DNA from: Opitutales bacterium | GTDB lineage: Bacteria > Verrucomicrobiota > Verrucomicrobiia > Opitutales > UBA2987 | DNA: 64,000 bases | NCBI GenBank assembly: GCA_021772515.1 | Contig: JAJFLU010000022.1 | Span: forward strand, 160,308 to 224,307 | Direction: 5' to 3' | Shown here: piece by piece, positions 27,493 through 38,005 of the stretch | Position numbering within the stretch: the stretch's first letter is position 1 | How the letters are laid out: each line of letters starts with the position of its first letter | Notes under the pieces: generated by a model | Database searches by the model: none | The model's input: the letters and a program-made list of their open reading frames with translations, nothing else | What the model was told of the DNA's origin: nothing | Translations under genes and position numbers: made by a program

Positions 27493-29547
27493 TCAAGACC
27501 TTTCCGCTAATTCGGGGGTGGTCTCGGGTTCCTTCCATTTGCCGTTTTCCTTGATAAGATCTACGAGTTCATCGACGGCACGGGCTTCCGGTATGTGGAA
27601 TTTGACGCATTGCTTGCCCGAATAAAGGTTCACCTTTCCCGGCGCACCGCCCACATATCCGAAATCGGCATCGGCCATTTCACCCGGCCCGTTGACGATG
27701 CAGCCCATCACCGCTATGGTGACGCCTTTGAGGTGATTGGTGCGGGCGCGGATTTTCTGGGTAGTGCTTTGCAAATCGAAAAGAGTGCGTCCACAACTGG
27801 GGCAGGCGACGTATTCAGTTTTTGAGATACGGGCTCTGGCGCCCTGTAGCAAATTGTAGCCCAAGGAGGTCGCTCTGGCCAAATCGGGTTCGTTTTCCAC
27901 ACTTATCAGGTCTCCGATGCCATCGCATAACAGGCTGCCGGAAAGGACGGATGCCTCGAGGAGGCGATTGCCGAAGTAATCCCGAAAATCGACGCAGTTG
28001 GCGGTGTTGCAACGAATCCAAATGGGCGCGTCCACACTCAAATCTTTCAACACCTGTGCCAAAAGTCGGTAACTGCCAACCGGATGCAGGTTTTCGCCGG
28101 GTTGGGAAAGGGTGAAAACGATGCCCCGATTTCCCATCTGTTGCAAGGCCGGACCCATTTTCAGGCAATCCTCGGGATTGATGTCCACGGCCAGAACCAA
28201 GCCCTTATCTTTAGCAAAGGTTGCGAATTCTTGAAGCAGGTGCACCTCGCCGACTGAGAAACGGCGCAGAAGAACCCATCCCGCTTCTGCTGCCCATTCC
28301 TGATTTTGGAGGAGGTCGGGGCTGACCTCTGGAGCCAGATCGAGAACATAAAAAGGAAGCTCACCACCGAGTTCTCTTTGCAGGGCAGATAGATTTTCCA
28401 GATCCTCCGAAGTTTGGATTGGCAGGATCAGACCTTCCAGTTTGGCGTCCCGCAGTCGCGCTCCGACGGCCTTTACCGCCGAACTGATTTCCCTCCATGT
28501 GGAAAGGGGATGCCGGGCTGCTATGATTACTCTCGGGGGTTCTCTGCCCGCCGCCGGGCAATGCGGCCCCAATTGCAGGAGTGTGGCCGTTCTTCGGGTA
28601 AATTGGTAGGGATCGATATCGTCTCTAAATGATGGTAATTGCGTGTTATCGCCGCTCGATTGCCAGAGGTTCTCCGCTTTCTCGGCCAACTCCCTGGCCA
28701 CCGGGATTTCCGCCACGGGGTCTTCAGTGAGGGAAACACGGATGGTGTCGCCAAGACCGTCGAAGAGCAGGGCGCCTATACCGATGGCGCTTTTGATGCG
28801 GGCGTCCTCGCCGTCGCCGGCTTCGGTCACCCCCAAATGCAGGGGATAAGTCATGCCCTCCTCGTTCATGCGGGCCACCGCGAGGCGATACGCCTCGATC
28901 ATTACCTTGGGGTTGCTCGCTTTCATGGAGAGCACGATGCCTTTGAAATTATGCGACTCGCAGATGCGGATAAATTCGAGGGCGGACTCGATCATGCCCA
29001 GCGGGGTGTCCCCATAGCGGTTGAGAATGCGATCGGACAAAGAGCCGTGATTGGTTCCGATGCGCATGGCCCTGCCAAACTCCTTGCATCGTTTCACAAT
29101 GGGGGAGAAATCCTCGTAAAGACGCTCCAATTCCTCCTCGTATTGGAGGTCGGAATACTCGCGAATTTGAAACTTTTTTTTGTCGGCGTAGTTACCGGGG
29201 TTGATTCGCACTTTTTCCACATGCTTGGCCGCCTCCATTGCTGCCGAGGGCAAAAAATGGATATCGGCGACCAAGGGCACGTCAATTTTAGCCTCCCTCA
29301 ATTGATGCGAAATCGACTCCAACGCCTGGGCGGCTTTTACATTTTGGGCGGTAATGCGGACGATCTCACACCCGGCCTCGACCAGTGCGATGGACTGTTG
29401 AACCGTTGCCTCGACATCCTGAGTGGGGGTCGTCGTCATCGACTGGATACGAATGGGATGCCCGTTCCCCAGCGGAAGATGGCCAATCGTCACCTCAGAG
29501 GCTTTTCGCCGCCTTGAGGTGAATCTGGATTCGCAATATTCAGTCAT
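27493..29547 (-). CDS. ispG: 4-hydroxy-3-methylbut-2-enyl diphosphate synthase, long insert form
   Basis: Iron-sulfur enzyme of the MEP isoprenoid pathway that converts MEcPP to HMBPP. At 684 aa it is far longer than the roughly 370-aa E. coli form because a domain of about 250-300 residues is inserted between the TIM barrel and the [4Fe-4S] domain, as in plant, chlamydial and Bacteroidetes enzymes. The barrel starts with IGHLPLGNGHPIRIQSMTTT; the cluster ligands are in YVACPSCGRTLFDLQ and MGCIVNGPGEMADADFGYVG. The ATG at 29547 is preferred over the TTG two codons upstream. It lies 21 bp after rseP. Confidence 0.95.
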   Translation of the reverse strand: MTEYCESRFTSRRRKASEVTIGHLPLGNGHPIRIQSMTTTPTQDVEATVQQSIALVEAGCEIVRITAQNVKAAQALESISHQLREAKIDVPLVADIHFLPSAAMEAAKHVEKVRINPGNYADKKKFQIREYSDLQYEEELERLYEDFSPIVKRCKEFGRAMRIGTNHGSLSDRILNRYGDTPLGMIESALEFIRICESHNFKGIVLSMKASNPKVMIEAYRLAVARMNEEGMTYPLHLGVTEAGDGEDARIKSAIGIGALLFDGLGDTIRVSLTEDPVAEIPVARELAEKAENLWQSSGDNTQLPSFRDDIDPYQFTRRTATLLQLGPHCPAAGREPPRVIIAARHPLSTWREISSAVKAVGARLRDAKLEGLILPIQTSEDLENLSALQRELGGELPFYVLDLAPEVSPDLLQNQEWAAEAGWVLLRRFSVGEVHLLQEFATFAKDKGLVLAVDINPEDCLKMGPALQQMGNRGIVFTLSQPGENLHPVGSYRLLAQVLKDLSVDAPIWIRCNTANCVDFRDYFGNRLLEASVLSGSLLCDGIGDLISVENEPDLARATSLGYNLLQGARARISKTEYVACPSCGRTLFDLQSTTQKIRARTNHLKGVTIAVMGCIVNGPGEMADADFGYVGGAPGKVNLYSGKQCVKFHIPEARAVDELVDLIKENGKWKEPETTPELAERS

Positions 29548-29568
29548 CCGCAAAATCGATTATGCAAT

Positions 29569-31395
29569 TTATTCGGACTCATCTTTTTGTGATGAGAAAA
29601 CCGGTTGTATGTAGAGAGAACTTTCCAGTTCGTATCGTTTTTCGTCTTCATTATCACCCTGCCAGCGGCGCACGTCAAAAAAGCTGACATAAATCATCAT
29701 GGAAAAGAGCAAAATCATAAATACTCCCTGTGTCCCGGCAATCAAGTAGGGAGGAAGCGCTTTGCCACGTAATTTTGCCAGGGTCGCGAAAACGATATGC
29801 CCCCCGTCAAGCACCGGGATGGGCAGGAGGTTCAGGATGGCGAGATTGATATTGAGCAGGCAGGTAAACCAGATTACCAGACGGATATCGATGTTGGCCA
29901 AAAATAATAGCAGCCGGATGATTCCGGGAGGACCGCTCAAGTTGCTGATGCTGATATCGGATCTAGGATTTACGAGACTCCCCAATACCTGCAAGGTTGA
30001 TTTCACAATGGCTGAAAATTGTTCGATCGGACTCAGGTGGACGGTTATGGAACGACTTTTGAAGCCGAAACCCATCATGGGAGTTTTCTTGGGTGGCCTG
30101 ATTTCCGCCATTGCTTCTCCGAGAATCGCCAGTGATCTTGGCTGCTCCTGAGTTCCCACGGAAAGGCTGAGGGTGTTTTTTTCACCACTGTTAATGCTAT
30201 CGACAAACGCCTGCAACGAGCCAACCGGTTGACCATTGACATTCAGAATGGCCTCGCCCGGCTCAAGATTTCCAAAAACGAAACTCGTGGGATCCTTAAT
30301 CTCATGGGCCAAGAGCGAAGATCGGGTATTGGGATCGGATGGAGAATCGACATTATCGGGGCCATAAATGGGCTGAACGAGAAGGGTCGCCTCCCTGTTG
30401 CTATCTTGAATATGAAGTTCGCCCAGAGGTTTGGTTCTGGCAACCATCTCCGCCTGCACGGAGACATCGAACTTCTCTGCCTCGCGCTCGATGGAGAGCA
30501 GAACGGGGGCATCCTGTTTTTCTTTTAAATGGTGAACAAGAGCGGCAAAGCTGTAGAGTTCACTGCCATCGGCGGCGAGAATTCCATCGTTTATCCGAAG
30601 GCCAGCTACGTCAGCGGGAGAGCCTTCCTGTATATATCTGATAATCAGACTATGGGCAGGTTTGATGCCCACCAATCTCATGCGATCTCCTGAGACCGAA
30701 TTAATTTTGGAAAGCTTTGGGTAAACCTCTATATCCAAAATCTCGCCCCCTCTTTCGATGGAAAATACCACTTTGGGATTGCCGTCGGAATCACGACCCG
30801 AACCGGTAAATATGGAATGCTGCAGCTCCGAAAAATTGGCGATACCACCGCCGTCAATACGCAAAACCCGATCACCCTCCTTTAGACCGGCGACAAAGGC
30901 GGGGCCGGGGGCTTCGGTGTTCAAGTCGAGGTTCACGGTCGGCTCGACGAATCCAATAATTGTGGTTTGCTCATCCTCACTCGTCGGTTTGCCAACCAGC
31001 CAAAGAAGGCAGGCCAGGACCATCGCAAAGAGCACGTTGAAAACCGCTCCCATGACTGCGACGATTACCTTGTCGAGGTAGGTGATTGGCGGCAGTTCCT
31101 CGTCATCATCCCCTTGGCCGCCCTCAATAGCGCCCATATCGGCCAATTGGGGCAGGGCAACATATCCGCCAAATGGCAGGATTGAAATGCGGTATTCGAC
31201 ACCGTTTCGTGTCCATGAGAAAATTTTAGGGCCAAAACCGATTGAGAAACGATCAATTCTCAATCCCCTTTTCCGGGCGGCAAGGAAATGCCCCAATTCA
31301 TGGATGAATATCGATCCCCCAAAAAAGAGGACGATGAGAAAAGTTCCCCAAATAATGGGAAGTGCGAGACTTAATAGACTGGTATCAGGATTCAT
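29569..31395 (-). CDS. rseP: RseP-type site-2 metalloprotease with extended PDZ region
   Basis: Intramembrane zinc protease. The first transmembrane segment carries HELGHFLAARKRG (HExxH) and the C-terminal one carries LNLLPIPVLDGGHIVF, the third metal ligand. Further segments lie near 100-125 and at the C-terminus. The 608-aa length exceeds the usual 420-450; the extra part lies in the periplasmic region, which contains at least two and perhaps three PDZ-like repeats (GDRVLRIDGGGI; GLRINDGILAADG; GEAILNVNGQPV). In other bacteria RseP cleaves anti-sigma factors and signal peptide remnants. The start overlaps the dxr stop by 11 bp. Confidence 0.93.
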   Translation of the reverse strand: MNPDTSLLSLALPIIWGTFLIVLFFGGSIFIHELGHFLAARKRGLRIDRFSIGFGPKIFSWTRNGVEYRISILPFGGYVALPQLADMGAIEGGQGDDDEELPPITYLDKVIVAVMGAVFNVLFAMVLACLLWLVGKPTSEDEQTTIIGFVEPTVNLDLNTEAPGPAFVAGLKEGDRVLRIDGGGIANFSELQHSIFTGSGRDSDGNPKVVFSIERGGEILDIEVYPKLSKINSVSGDRMRLVGIKPAHSLIIRYIQEGSPADVAGLRINDGILAADGSELYSFAALVHHLKEKQDAPVLLSIEREAEKFDVSVQAEMVARTKPLGELHIQDSNREATLLVQPIYGPDNVDSPSDPNTRSSLLAHEIKDPTSFVFGNLEPGEAILNVNGQPVGSLQAFVDSINSGEKNTLSLSVGTQEQPRSLAILGEAMAEIRPPKKTPMMGFGFKSRSITVHLSPIEQFSAIVKSTLQVLGSLVNPRSDISISNLSGPPGIIRLLLFLANIDIRLVIWFTCLLNINLAILNLLPIPVLDGGHIVFATLAKLRGKALPPYLIAGTQGVFMILLFSMMIYVSFFDVRRWQGDNEDEKRYELESSLYIQPVFSSQKDESE

Positions 31396-32554
31396 GTTCG
31401 GTGATTAAATCGTTTGAGATGCGTCGGGCGGACCGGTCGATGTCGAGCACCTCTTCAAGGTTGGTCGGTTCGAAATTGTCAGATTTTTGAAGTGTATGGT
31501 CGATCAGGTCGCCGATGCCCAGATAACTTATCCGTTTTTTCAAAAAAGCGTCCACGGCAACTTCGTTGGCGGCATTGAAGACAGCCGGAGCCACCCCCGC
31601 CGCCTGCATGGCTTCACGGGCCAGCCGCAGACAGGGGAACCGCAATAGATCCGGTGGATTGAATTCGAGGTTCATGGAATCTTCAAAATTGAGGGTCTGA
31701 TCGACCCCGGCTCTTCTTTCAGGGTATAACAGGACGTGTTGAATGGCAAATGTCATGGATGGGGGCGAAAGTTGGGCCAGGATGGAACCGTCCACATATT
31801 CCACCATGGAATGTATAATACTCTGTGGGTGGACGACCACCCTGATCCGATTCGGTTCCATTCCGAAGAGCCAGCGCGCCTCAATTAGTTCGAGACCCTT
31901 GTTTGCCATCGTCGATGAATCGACCGTGATTTTTGTGCCCATCGACCAATTGGGGTGCTTGACCGCCTCCTCCGGGGTGATGCCCGCCATTTGCTCCAGA
32001 GTATGATTCCGGAAAGGGCCTCCCGAAGCGGTCAAGATGATACGGGCCACCTCATGGTTAGGAGCGCCGTTGAGGCATTGAAAAATGGCATTGTGCTCGC
32101 TGTCAACGGGCAGCACCTGCACACCTTTGGCCTTGGCTGCGGCCATGACGAATTTTCCGGCCAAGACGAGGACTTCCTTGCTGGCGAGGGCGATTTCTTT
32201 GTCTGCTTCGATGGCAGCGAGGGTGGGGTGGAGCCCCATTGTTCCGACGACGGCCACGACCACGACATCAGCTTCGGGGAGGGTTGCCAGGTGGTTAAGG
32301 CCCTCGATGCCGGTTCCAAGGGCCACATCCGGGTCAAAAAGGCCTGATTTTTTGGCGTCGTGACAGGCATTTTGATCAAAAAGGGTGACATGCTTGACCC
32401 CGAATTCACGGGCGATGGCGGCGAGGGGTTCCACCCGACTCCCACCTGCGATGCCGACGAGTTTCAAGCGGTCGGAATTAGCCCGTATCACACGTAGCGA
32501 ATTATGTCCGATCGAACCGGTTGCCCCCAGCAATACGACGCCTCTTCTACCCAT
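31385..32554 (-). CDS. dxr: 1-deoxy-D-xylulose 5-phosphate reductoisomerase
   Basis: Second enzyme of the MEP pathway; converts DXP to MEP using NADPH. The ATG at 32554 (MGRRGVVLLGATGSIGHNSL) gives 389 aa and leaves one base after the cdsA stop (TAA A ATG). NADPH-binding GATGSIG, PVDSEHNAIFQCL, KHPNWSMGTKITVDSSTM and KGLELIEARWLF are diagnostic. The stop overlaps the rseP start by 11 bp, so translation of cdsA, dxr and rseP is tightly linked. Confidence 0.97.
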   Translation of the reverse strand: MGRRGVVLLGATGSIGHNSLRVIRANSDRLKLVGIAGGSRVEPLAAIAREFGVKHVTLFDQNACHDAKKSGLFDPDVALGTGIEGLNHLATLPEADVVVVAVVGTMGLHPTLAAIEADKEIALASKEVLVLAGKFVMAAAKAKGVQVLPVDSEHNAIFQCLNGAPNHEVARIILTASGGPFRNHTLEQMAGITPEEAVKHPNWSMGTKITVDSSTMANKGLELIEARWLFGMEPNRIRVVVHPQSIIHSMVEYVDGSILAQLSPPSMTFAIQHVLLYPERRAGVDQTLNFEDSMNLEFNPPDLLRFPCLRLAREAMQAAGVAPAVFNAANEVAVDAFLKKRISYLGIGDLIDHTLQKSDNFEPTNLEEVLDIDRSARRISNDLITEHES

Positions 32555-32555
32555 T

Positions 32556-33371
32556 TTATTGATTAAAAAGAATGAGGTGGACCAGCATGTAACCGACCGG
32601 AGCGCCCAGCAAAATACTGTCAACCAAGTCGAATGCCCCACCGATTCCGGGGATGAAATCACCCGAGTCCTTCACTTTGGCCTGACGCTTGATAACCGAC
32701 TCGATCAAGTCTGAGACAATCCCCATAATCCCAAGAGGAATCGCTGCCAGACCGGCCTTCCACCAGATAAAACCCTCCGGCAGGCCGAAATCGAAAATCA
32801 CGGTGTAAAGGGTGCTCACGATGACTGCGGTGGTGACGCCTCCGACCGCACCCTCCCATGTTTTGGCGGGACTGGCCTTGGGCGCGAGTTTGTGTTTGCC
32901 GAATTTCATCCCCACCAGCAAGGCGCCTACATCGGTAAATTTAACGGCTACGACGACCCAAATCGCGAGAAAAATTCCGCTTATTTCATTGTTTCCCAAA
33001 TGGATGATCTGCACCAGAAATTGCAACAGGTAGGGGACAAAAAGAACCCCGAACAATGTTGCCATGAGAGAGTGGAGTGCGCGGCCTCCCTTTAATCTTG
33101 TCAACGCCCCACAGGAGCAGATCGCCACCGAAAGGGGGAGAAAGTGAAAATCGGGAAAATAGTAGGAACCGGCCACTATCAACAGACCGCATAAAAGGCC
33201 GAGCTTATGGAGGGAATGAAAGCCGATTTTTCCCAGTAGCCGGTAGAGTTCTTCCTGCGATGCCAAGGCCAACAATGCGAGAATCCAGAGGCCGGCCTGT
33301 TCACCCAGAGTGAATAGAGCCAGAATGACAAACGACCATAACCCGACGGTGCTGAGAATACGCTTTATCAC
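32556..33371 (-). CDS. cdsA: Phosphatidate cytidylyltransferase
   Basis: Makes CDP-diacylglycerol, the branch point of phospholipid synthesis, in the inner membrane. The protein has about seven hydrophobic segments and ends with the CdsA signature region (KASPAKTWEGAVGG, VSDLIESVIKRQAKVKDSGDFIPGIGGAFDLVDSIL). I choose the GTG at 33371, which overlaps the uppS stop as GTGA and gives 271 aa, over the TTG at 33452, which would overlap uppS by more than 80 bp and add a charged non-family extension. Confidence 0.93.
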   Translation of the reverse strand: MIKRILSTVGLWSFVILALFTLGEQAGLWILALLALASQEELYRLLGKIGFHSLHKLGLLCGLLIVAGSYYFPDFHFLPLSVAICSCGALTRLKGGRALHSLMATLFGVLFVPYLLQFLVQIIHLGNNEISGIFLAIWVVVAVKFTDVGALLVGMKFGKHKLAPKASPAKTWEGAVGGVTTAVIVSTLYTVIFDFGLPEGFIWWKAGLAAIPLGIMGIVSDLIESVIKRQAKVKDSGDFIPGIGGAFDLVDSILLGAPVGYMLVHLILFNQ

Positions 33372-34144
33372 TGGTTCAGGACTGGTTCCGAGGTTGGAGT
33401 TTTTCGCTGCACCTGGTCTCCGGTTTTTCCAAAACGACGCTCGCGTTTCCAATAGAAATCGACGGCTTCCCTAAATTCGCCCGGCCCAAAATCGGGCCAT
33501 AAAATCGGGGTAAAAAACATTTCCGCATAGGCGCTTTGTAATAAGAGGAAATTGCTCAAACGGGTTTCCCCGGAGGTTCTAATAATGAGGTCGGGGTCGG
33601 GTAAATCCGCAGTATATAAATGCCCGGCAAAGGTCGACCAATCCAACTCATCGAGGTTGGCTTGGCCCGATTGGACCGCCTCGGTGTAATTCTTCACGGC
33701 GTCAATCGCCTCGTCACGGGCTCCGTAATTGAGGGCAAGGACGAGGGTTTGGCCGGAAAAATGTGAGGTTTGGTCGATCACTTCGTGGAGGGCATGACGG
33801 ACTTTTTCTGGGAGTCGATCCGTTCTCCCAATTGTTTTGAGGCAAACCTGATTTTTTAACAGAGTGGAAATTTCACTCTTCAAAAAACGATTCAGCAGGT
33901 TCATCAATGCATTGATTTCGGTGTCGGGCCGCTGCCAGTTCTCGACCGAGAATGCATATAGGGTGAGATATTGGATTCCCAAATCACCGGCGCATTCGAC
34001 GATCCCCCTGACATTTTGCACTCCTCTGCGGTGCCCCTCGATCCGGGGAAGGCCGCGATTGACCGCCCACCGACCATTGCCGTCCATAATAATGGCGACA
34101 TGCCGTGGTGGCTTGTTGCGGTTTGTTGAGTGTTGTTCCTGCAC
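33368..34144 (-). CDS. uppS: Isoprenyl transferase (undecaprenyl diphosphate synthase type)
   Basis: Cis-prenyltransferase that builds the polyprenyl carrier for cell-wall glycans. The 258-aa protein has the catalytic HVAIIMDGNGRWAVNRGLPRIEGHRRG, TLYAFSVENWQRP, LNYGARDE and DLIIRTSGETRLSNFLL with WPDF following. The start is a GTG at 34144; no in-frame ATG precedes the catalytic motif. It leads the minus-strand run and is divergent from the pterin dehydratase gene. Confidence 0.96.
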   Translation of the reverse strand: MQEQHSTNRNKPPRHVAIIMDGNGRWAVNRGLPRIEGHRRGVQNVRGIVECAGDLGIQYLTLYAFSVENWQRPDTEINALMNLLNRFLKSEISTLLKNQVCLKTIGRTDRLPEKVRHALHEVIDQTSHFSGQTLVLALNYGARDEAIDAVKNYTEAVQSGQANLDELDWSTFAGHLYTADLPDPDLIIRTSGETRLSNFLLLQSAYAEMFFTPILWPDFGPGEFREAVDFYWKRERRFGKTGDQVQRKTPTSEPVLNQ

Positions 34145-34282
34145 GGCGCTAGCGGTGGTACAATATAAACGTCAATTTAATAGCCCCCAAGTGGAAAAAG
34201 GCAAAGCAAAACAAGACCCGAATTTAAGATAGGTTCTAATCAAAAATTGACATCGGTGGTGAGATAACCTTTTCTGCGTGGA

Positions 34283-34567
34283 ATGACGGCTCCTCTATCA
34301 GGGGAAGAAATCGATGTGGCTTTGGCTGGTTTGCCAGGTTGGAGCTTGGCGGGGGACAAAATTGTCAAATCCTACCAGTTCAAGGATTTTCGTGAAGCGA
34401 TGTCTTTTCTCCTGCGGTTGGCCTTTGAGGCCGAGGCTCTAAACCACCATCCAGAATTGTATAATGTCTATAATCATGTGGAGGTGCGGCTCAATACCCA
34501 TGATGCCGGTGGCAAGGTGACTGCCAAGGATATTGTTTTAGCCGGTAAAATCGAGGAATTGACTTGA
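34283..34567 (+). CDS. 4a-hydroxytetrahydrobiopterin dehydratase
   Basis: A 94-aa pterin-4a-carbinolamine dehydratase, which dehydrates the 4a-hydroxy pterin formed by aromatic amino acid hydroxylases. The family motif is clear: FEAEALNHHPELYNVYNHVEVRLNTHDAGG, with the paired histidines and the THDAGG loop. No aromatic amino acid hydroxylase is seen in the window. Homologues occur alone in many bacteria, sometimes tied to molybdopterin or moonlighting roles, so the partner here is open. Confidence 0.93.
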   Translation: MTAPLSGEEIDVALAGLPGWSLAGDKIVKSYQFKDFREAMSFLLRLAFEAEALNHHPELYNVYNHVEVRLNTHDAGGKVTAKDIVLAGKIEELT

Positions 34568-34662
34568 TTCCCGTTACCGATATTGGGAATTGTCATAATT
34601 ACGGTAATGCTGAACCCGATCGTCAGACACGACCCCTTTAATTTTTATCCAACGCCAACTAA

Positions 34663-36024
<1,362 letters not shown>

Positions 36025-36102
36025 CGGTTTTCCTTTCAAGTGTCGAGGAAGCGGTTGCGATTTAGGGTGACGGCCTTTTTTTACTGTGCTACATTCCCCG
36101 AA

Positions 36103-37368
36103 ATGACCCAAAGCAGCCAAACGACCGCCTTTGACAGCCAGGAGACAAGCTTGGATGTGGTGACATTGCGTGCCCGCTTTCCTATTCTTGCCAAGCGCAT
36201 CAGGGGCAACCCCTTTGTCTATTTTGACAATGCCGCCACCACTCAGAAGCCCCAATCGGTAATCGACGCCCTCAACCGGTATTATACCGATCAAAACGCG
36301 AACATCCATCGCGGGATACATTACCTGAGCGAGCAAGCCACGGAGATTTACGAGGAAGCTCGCCGCCGGGCTGCCCGTTTCATCAATGCCCCGAGTGAAC
36401 GACAGGTCATTTTCGTCCGTGGGACAACGGAGGGCATCAACCTCATCGCGCAGACCTTCGGGCGGCAAAAGGTAAATTCCGGGGATGAGATATTGATCTC
36501 CACTCTTGAACACCACTCGAACATCGTTCCCTGGCAATTACTGGCCGAGGAGCGCGGGGCCTCCATTAAGGTGATTCCGATTGACGACCGGGGAGTGCTC
36601 GACTTCGACGCCTATGTTAAAATGCTTAATGACCGCACCCGAATCGTGGCCCTTTCCCATGTTTCCAATGCCATCGGGACGGTGGTACCGATCGCTGAAA
36701 TGTGCAAAGAAGCGCACCGCAAAGGCATCCCGGTGGTTGTGGATGGCGCTCAATCCGCGCCTCACATGAAAGTCGATATGCAGGCGCTGGATTGCGATTT
36801 CTTCGTTTTTTCGGGGCATAAGATGTTTGGGCCAACCGGCATTGGCATCGTTTACGGAAAGGATAAATGGCTATGCGATATGCCGCCTTACGAGGGTGGG
36901 GGCGGGATGATTCAATCGGTCACTTTTGAAAAAACCACGTTTCTCGACTACCCCGGTCGGTTCGAAGCCGGAACCCCCAACATCGCCGGAGCCATCGTTC
37001 TCGCCACGGCCATGGATTTTATCGAGAGCGTAGGCCTGGATAATATTGCCGCCTATGAAAACGGTCTTCTGGATTATGCGACCGAGATTTTTAGCCAGAT
37101 CGACGGGTTGCGCATTATCGGAACCGCTCCCGACAAGGCAGCCGTCCTTTCCTTTATTTTAAACGATGTCCACCCCCACGATATCAGCACTTTTTTGGAT
37201 CAGGACGGCATTGCGATCCGGGCCGGACACCACTGCGCCCAACCACTAATGAAGCGTTTCGGCGTGACCGGCACGGCTCGCGCATCCTTCAGCATTTACA
37301 ACACTAAGGAGGAGATTGACCTCGTCGCCGAATCGCTCCAAAAAATCGTCAATTTTTTTAAGCGATGA
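36103..37368 (+). CDS. sufS: Cysteine desulfurase SufS
   Basis: PLP enzyme that takes sulfur from cysteine as a persulfide for Fe-S cluster assembly. The ATG at 36103 gives 421 aa; the GTG start in the track adds a non-family leader. Motifs: YFDNAATTQKPQ, STLEHHSNIVPWQLL, the PLP lysine in FSGHKMFGPTGIGIVYG, PGRFEAGTPN, and the catalytic Cys in IAIRAGHHCAQPLM (group II/SufS type). The stop overlaps the sufU start by ATGA. Confidence 0.96.
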   Translation: MTQSSQTTAFDSQETSLDVVTLRARFPILAKRIRGNPFVYFDNAATTQKPQSVIDALNRYYTDQNANIHRGIHYLSEQATEIYEEARRRAARFINAPSERQVIFVRGTTEGINLIAQTFGRQKVNSGDEILISTLEHHSNIVPWQLLAEERGASIKVIPIDDRGVLDFDAYVKMLNDRTRIVALSHVSNAIGTVVPIAEMCKEAHRKGIPVVVDGAQSAPHMKVDMQALDCDFFVFSGHKMFGPTGIGIVYGKDKWLCDMPPYEGGGGMIQSVTFEKTTFLDYPGRFEAGTPNIAGAIVLATAMDFIESVGLDNIAAYENGLLDYATEIFSQIDGLRIIGTAPDKAAVLSFILNDVHPHDISTFLDQDGIAIRAGHHCAQPLMKRFGVTGTARASFSIYNTKEEIDLVAESLQKIVNFFKR

Positions 37369-37814
37369 ACGAGCTTTTCGACCTTTACCAGGAAATCATT
37401 CTGGATCACAACCGGCGCCCTCGTAATTTTCGCCCCCTCGAGGACCACACCTGTTCCGCCGACGGCTATAACCCCATCTGTGGCGATTCGATCAAGGTCT
37501 TTGTGAAACTCGAAGGGGAGAACATCGAGGACATCAGTTTTCAGGGCGAGGGATGTGCAATTTCCAAAGCCTCTGCATCGCTGATGACGGTGGATCTCAA
37601 GGGCAAAACCCTGGCCGAAGCCCAAGAGGAATTTAAGAGCTTTCTGGCAATGCTGTCCGAGGACGAAGATTTCGAGGTCGATTTCCTAGAGTTTGGCGAT
37701 CTGGCCTCACTATCCGGGGTGCGTCGTTTTCCCGCCCGCATCAAATGCGCCACCCTGGCCTGGCATGCCTTGGAAGCCGCCTTGCAAGGAAATGAGCAGA
37801 CAACTACCGAATAG
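37365..37814 (+). CDS. sufU: SufU-type sulfur transfer protein
   Basis: A 149-aa zinc-binding partner that accepts persulfide sulfur from SufS. Metal-ligand positions are visible: YNPICGDSIKV (Cys and Asp), FQGEGCAISKASASLM (Cys) and RIKCATLAWHAL (Cys). The insert between the two halves, DLKGKTLAEAQEEFKSFLAML, is typical of SufU and absent from IscU. It is translationally coupled to sufS. The other suf genes (sufBCD) are not in this window. Confidence 0.94.
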   Translation: MNELFDLYQEIILDHNRRPRNFRPLEDHTCSADGYNPICGDSIKVFVKLEGENIEDISFQGEGCAISKASASLMTVDLKGKTLAEAQEEFKSFLAMLSEDEDFEVDFLEFGDLASLSGVRRFPARIKCATLAWHALEAALQGNEQTTTE

Positions 37815-37990
37815 CCGAAAAGTTAATTCCGCATTCGATGGCGCAGTAGCAAAGTGTTGCGCAACGTCCATGAGCTAACGATAAATTCAGTAGGTTGTTT
37901 ACTTCTAGTTAATTAGAACCTATCTCGCCTGAAAAGGCAATATATGTTAAGCGTTACTAATTAAACTCATTAAAGAAATTAATAGTTATT

Positions 37991-38002
37991 CCGATATATC
38001 GG
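37991..38002. promoter_or_regulatory. Palindrome just before the lipoprotein start
   Basis: CCGATATATCGG is a perfect 12-bp palindrome ending 3 bp before the ATG at 38006 and covering the ribosome-binding position. It could be a protein operator or a small hairpin affecting initiation. Function is inferred from position. Confidence 0.35.
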
Positions 38003-38005
38003 GGT

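Noticed and set aside
28639-29517. A 292-aa plus-strand ORF over ispG
   Set aside because: Antisense shadow of ispG with no recognisable domain.
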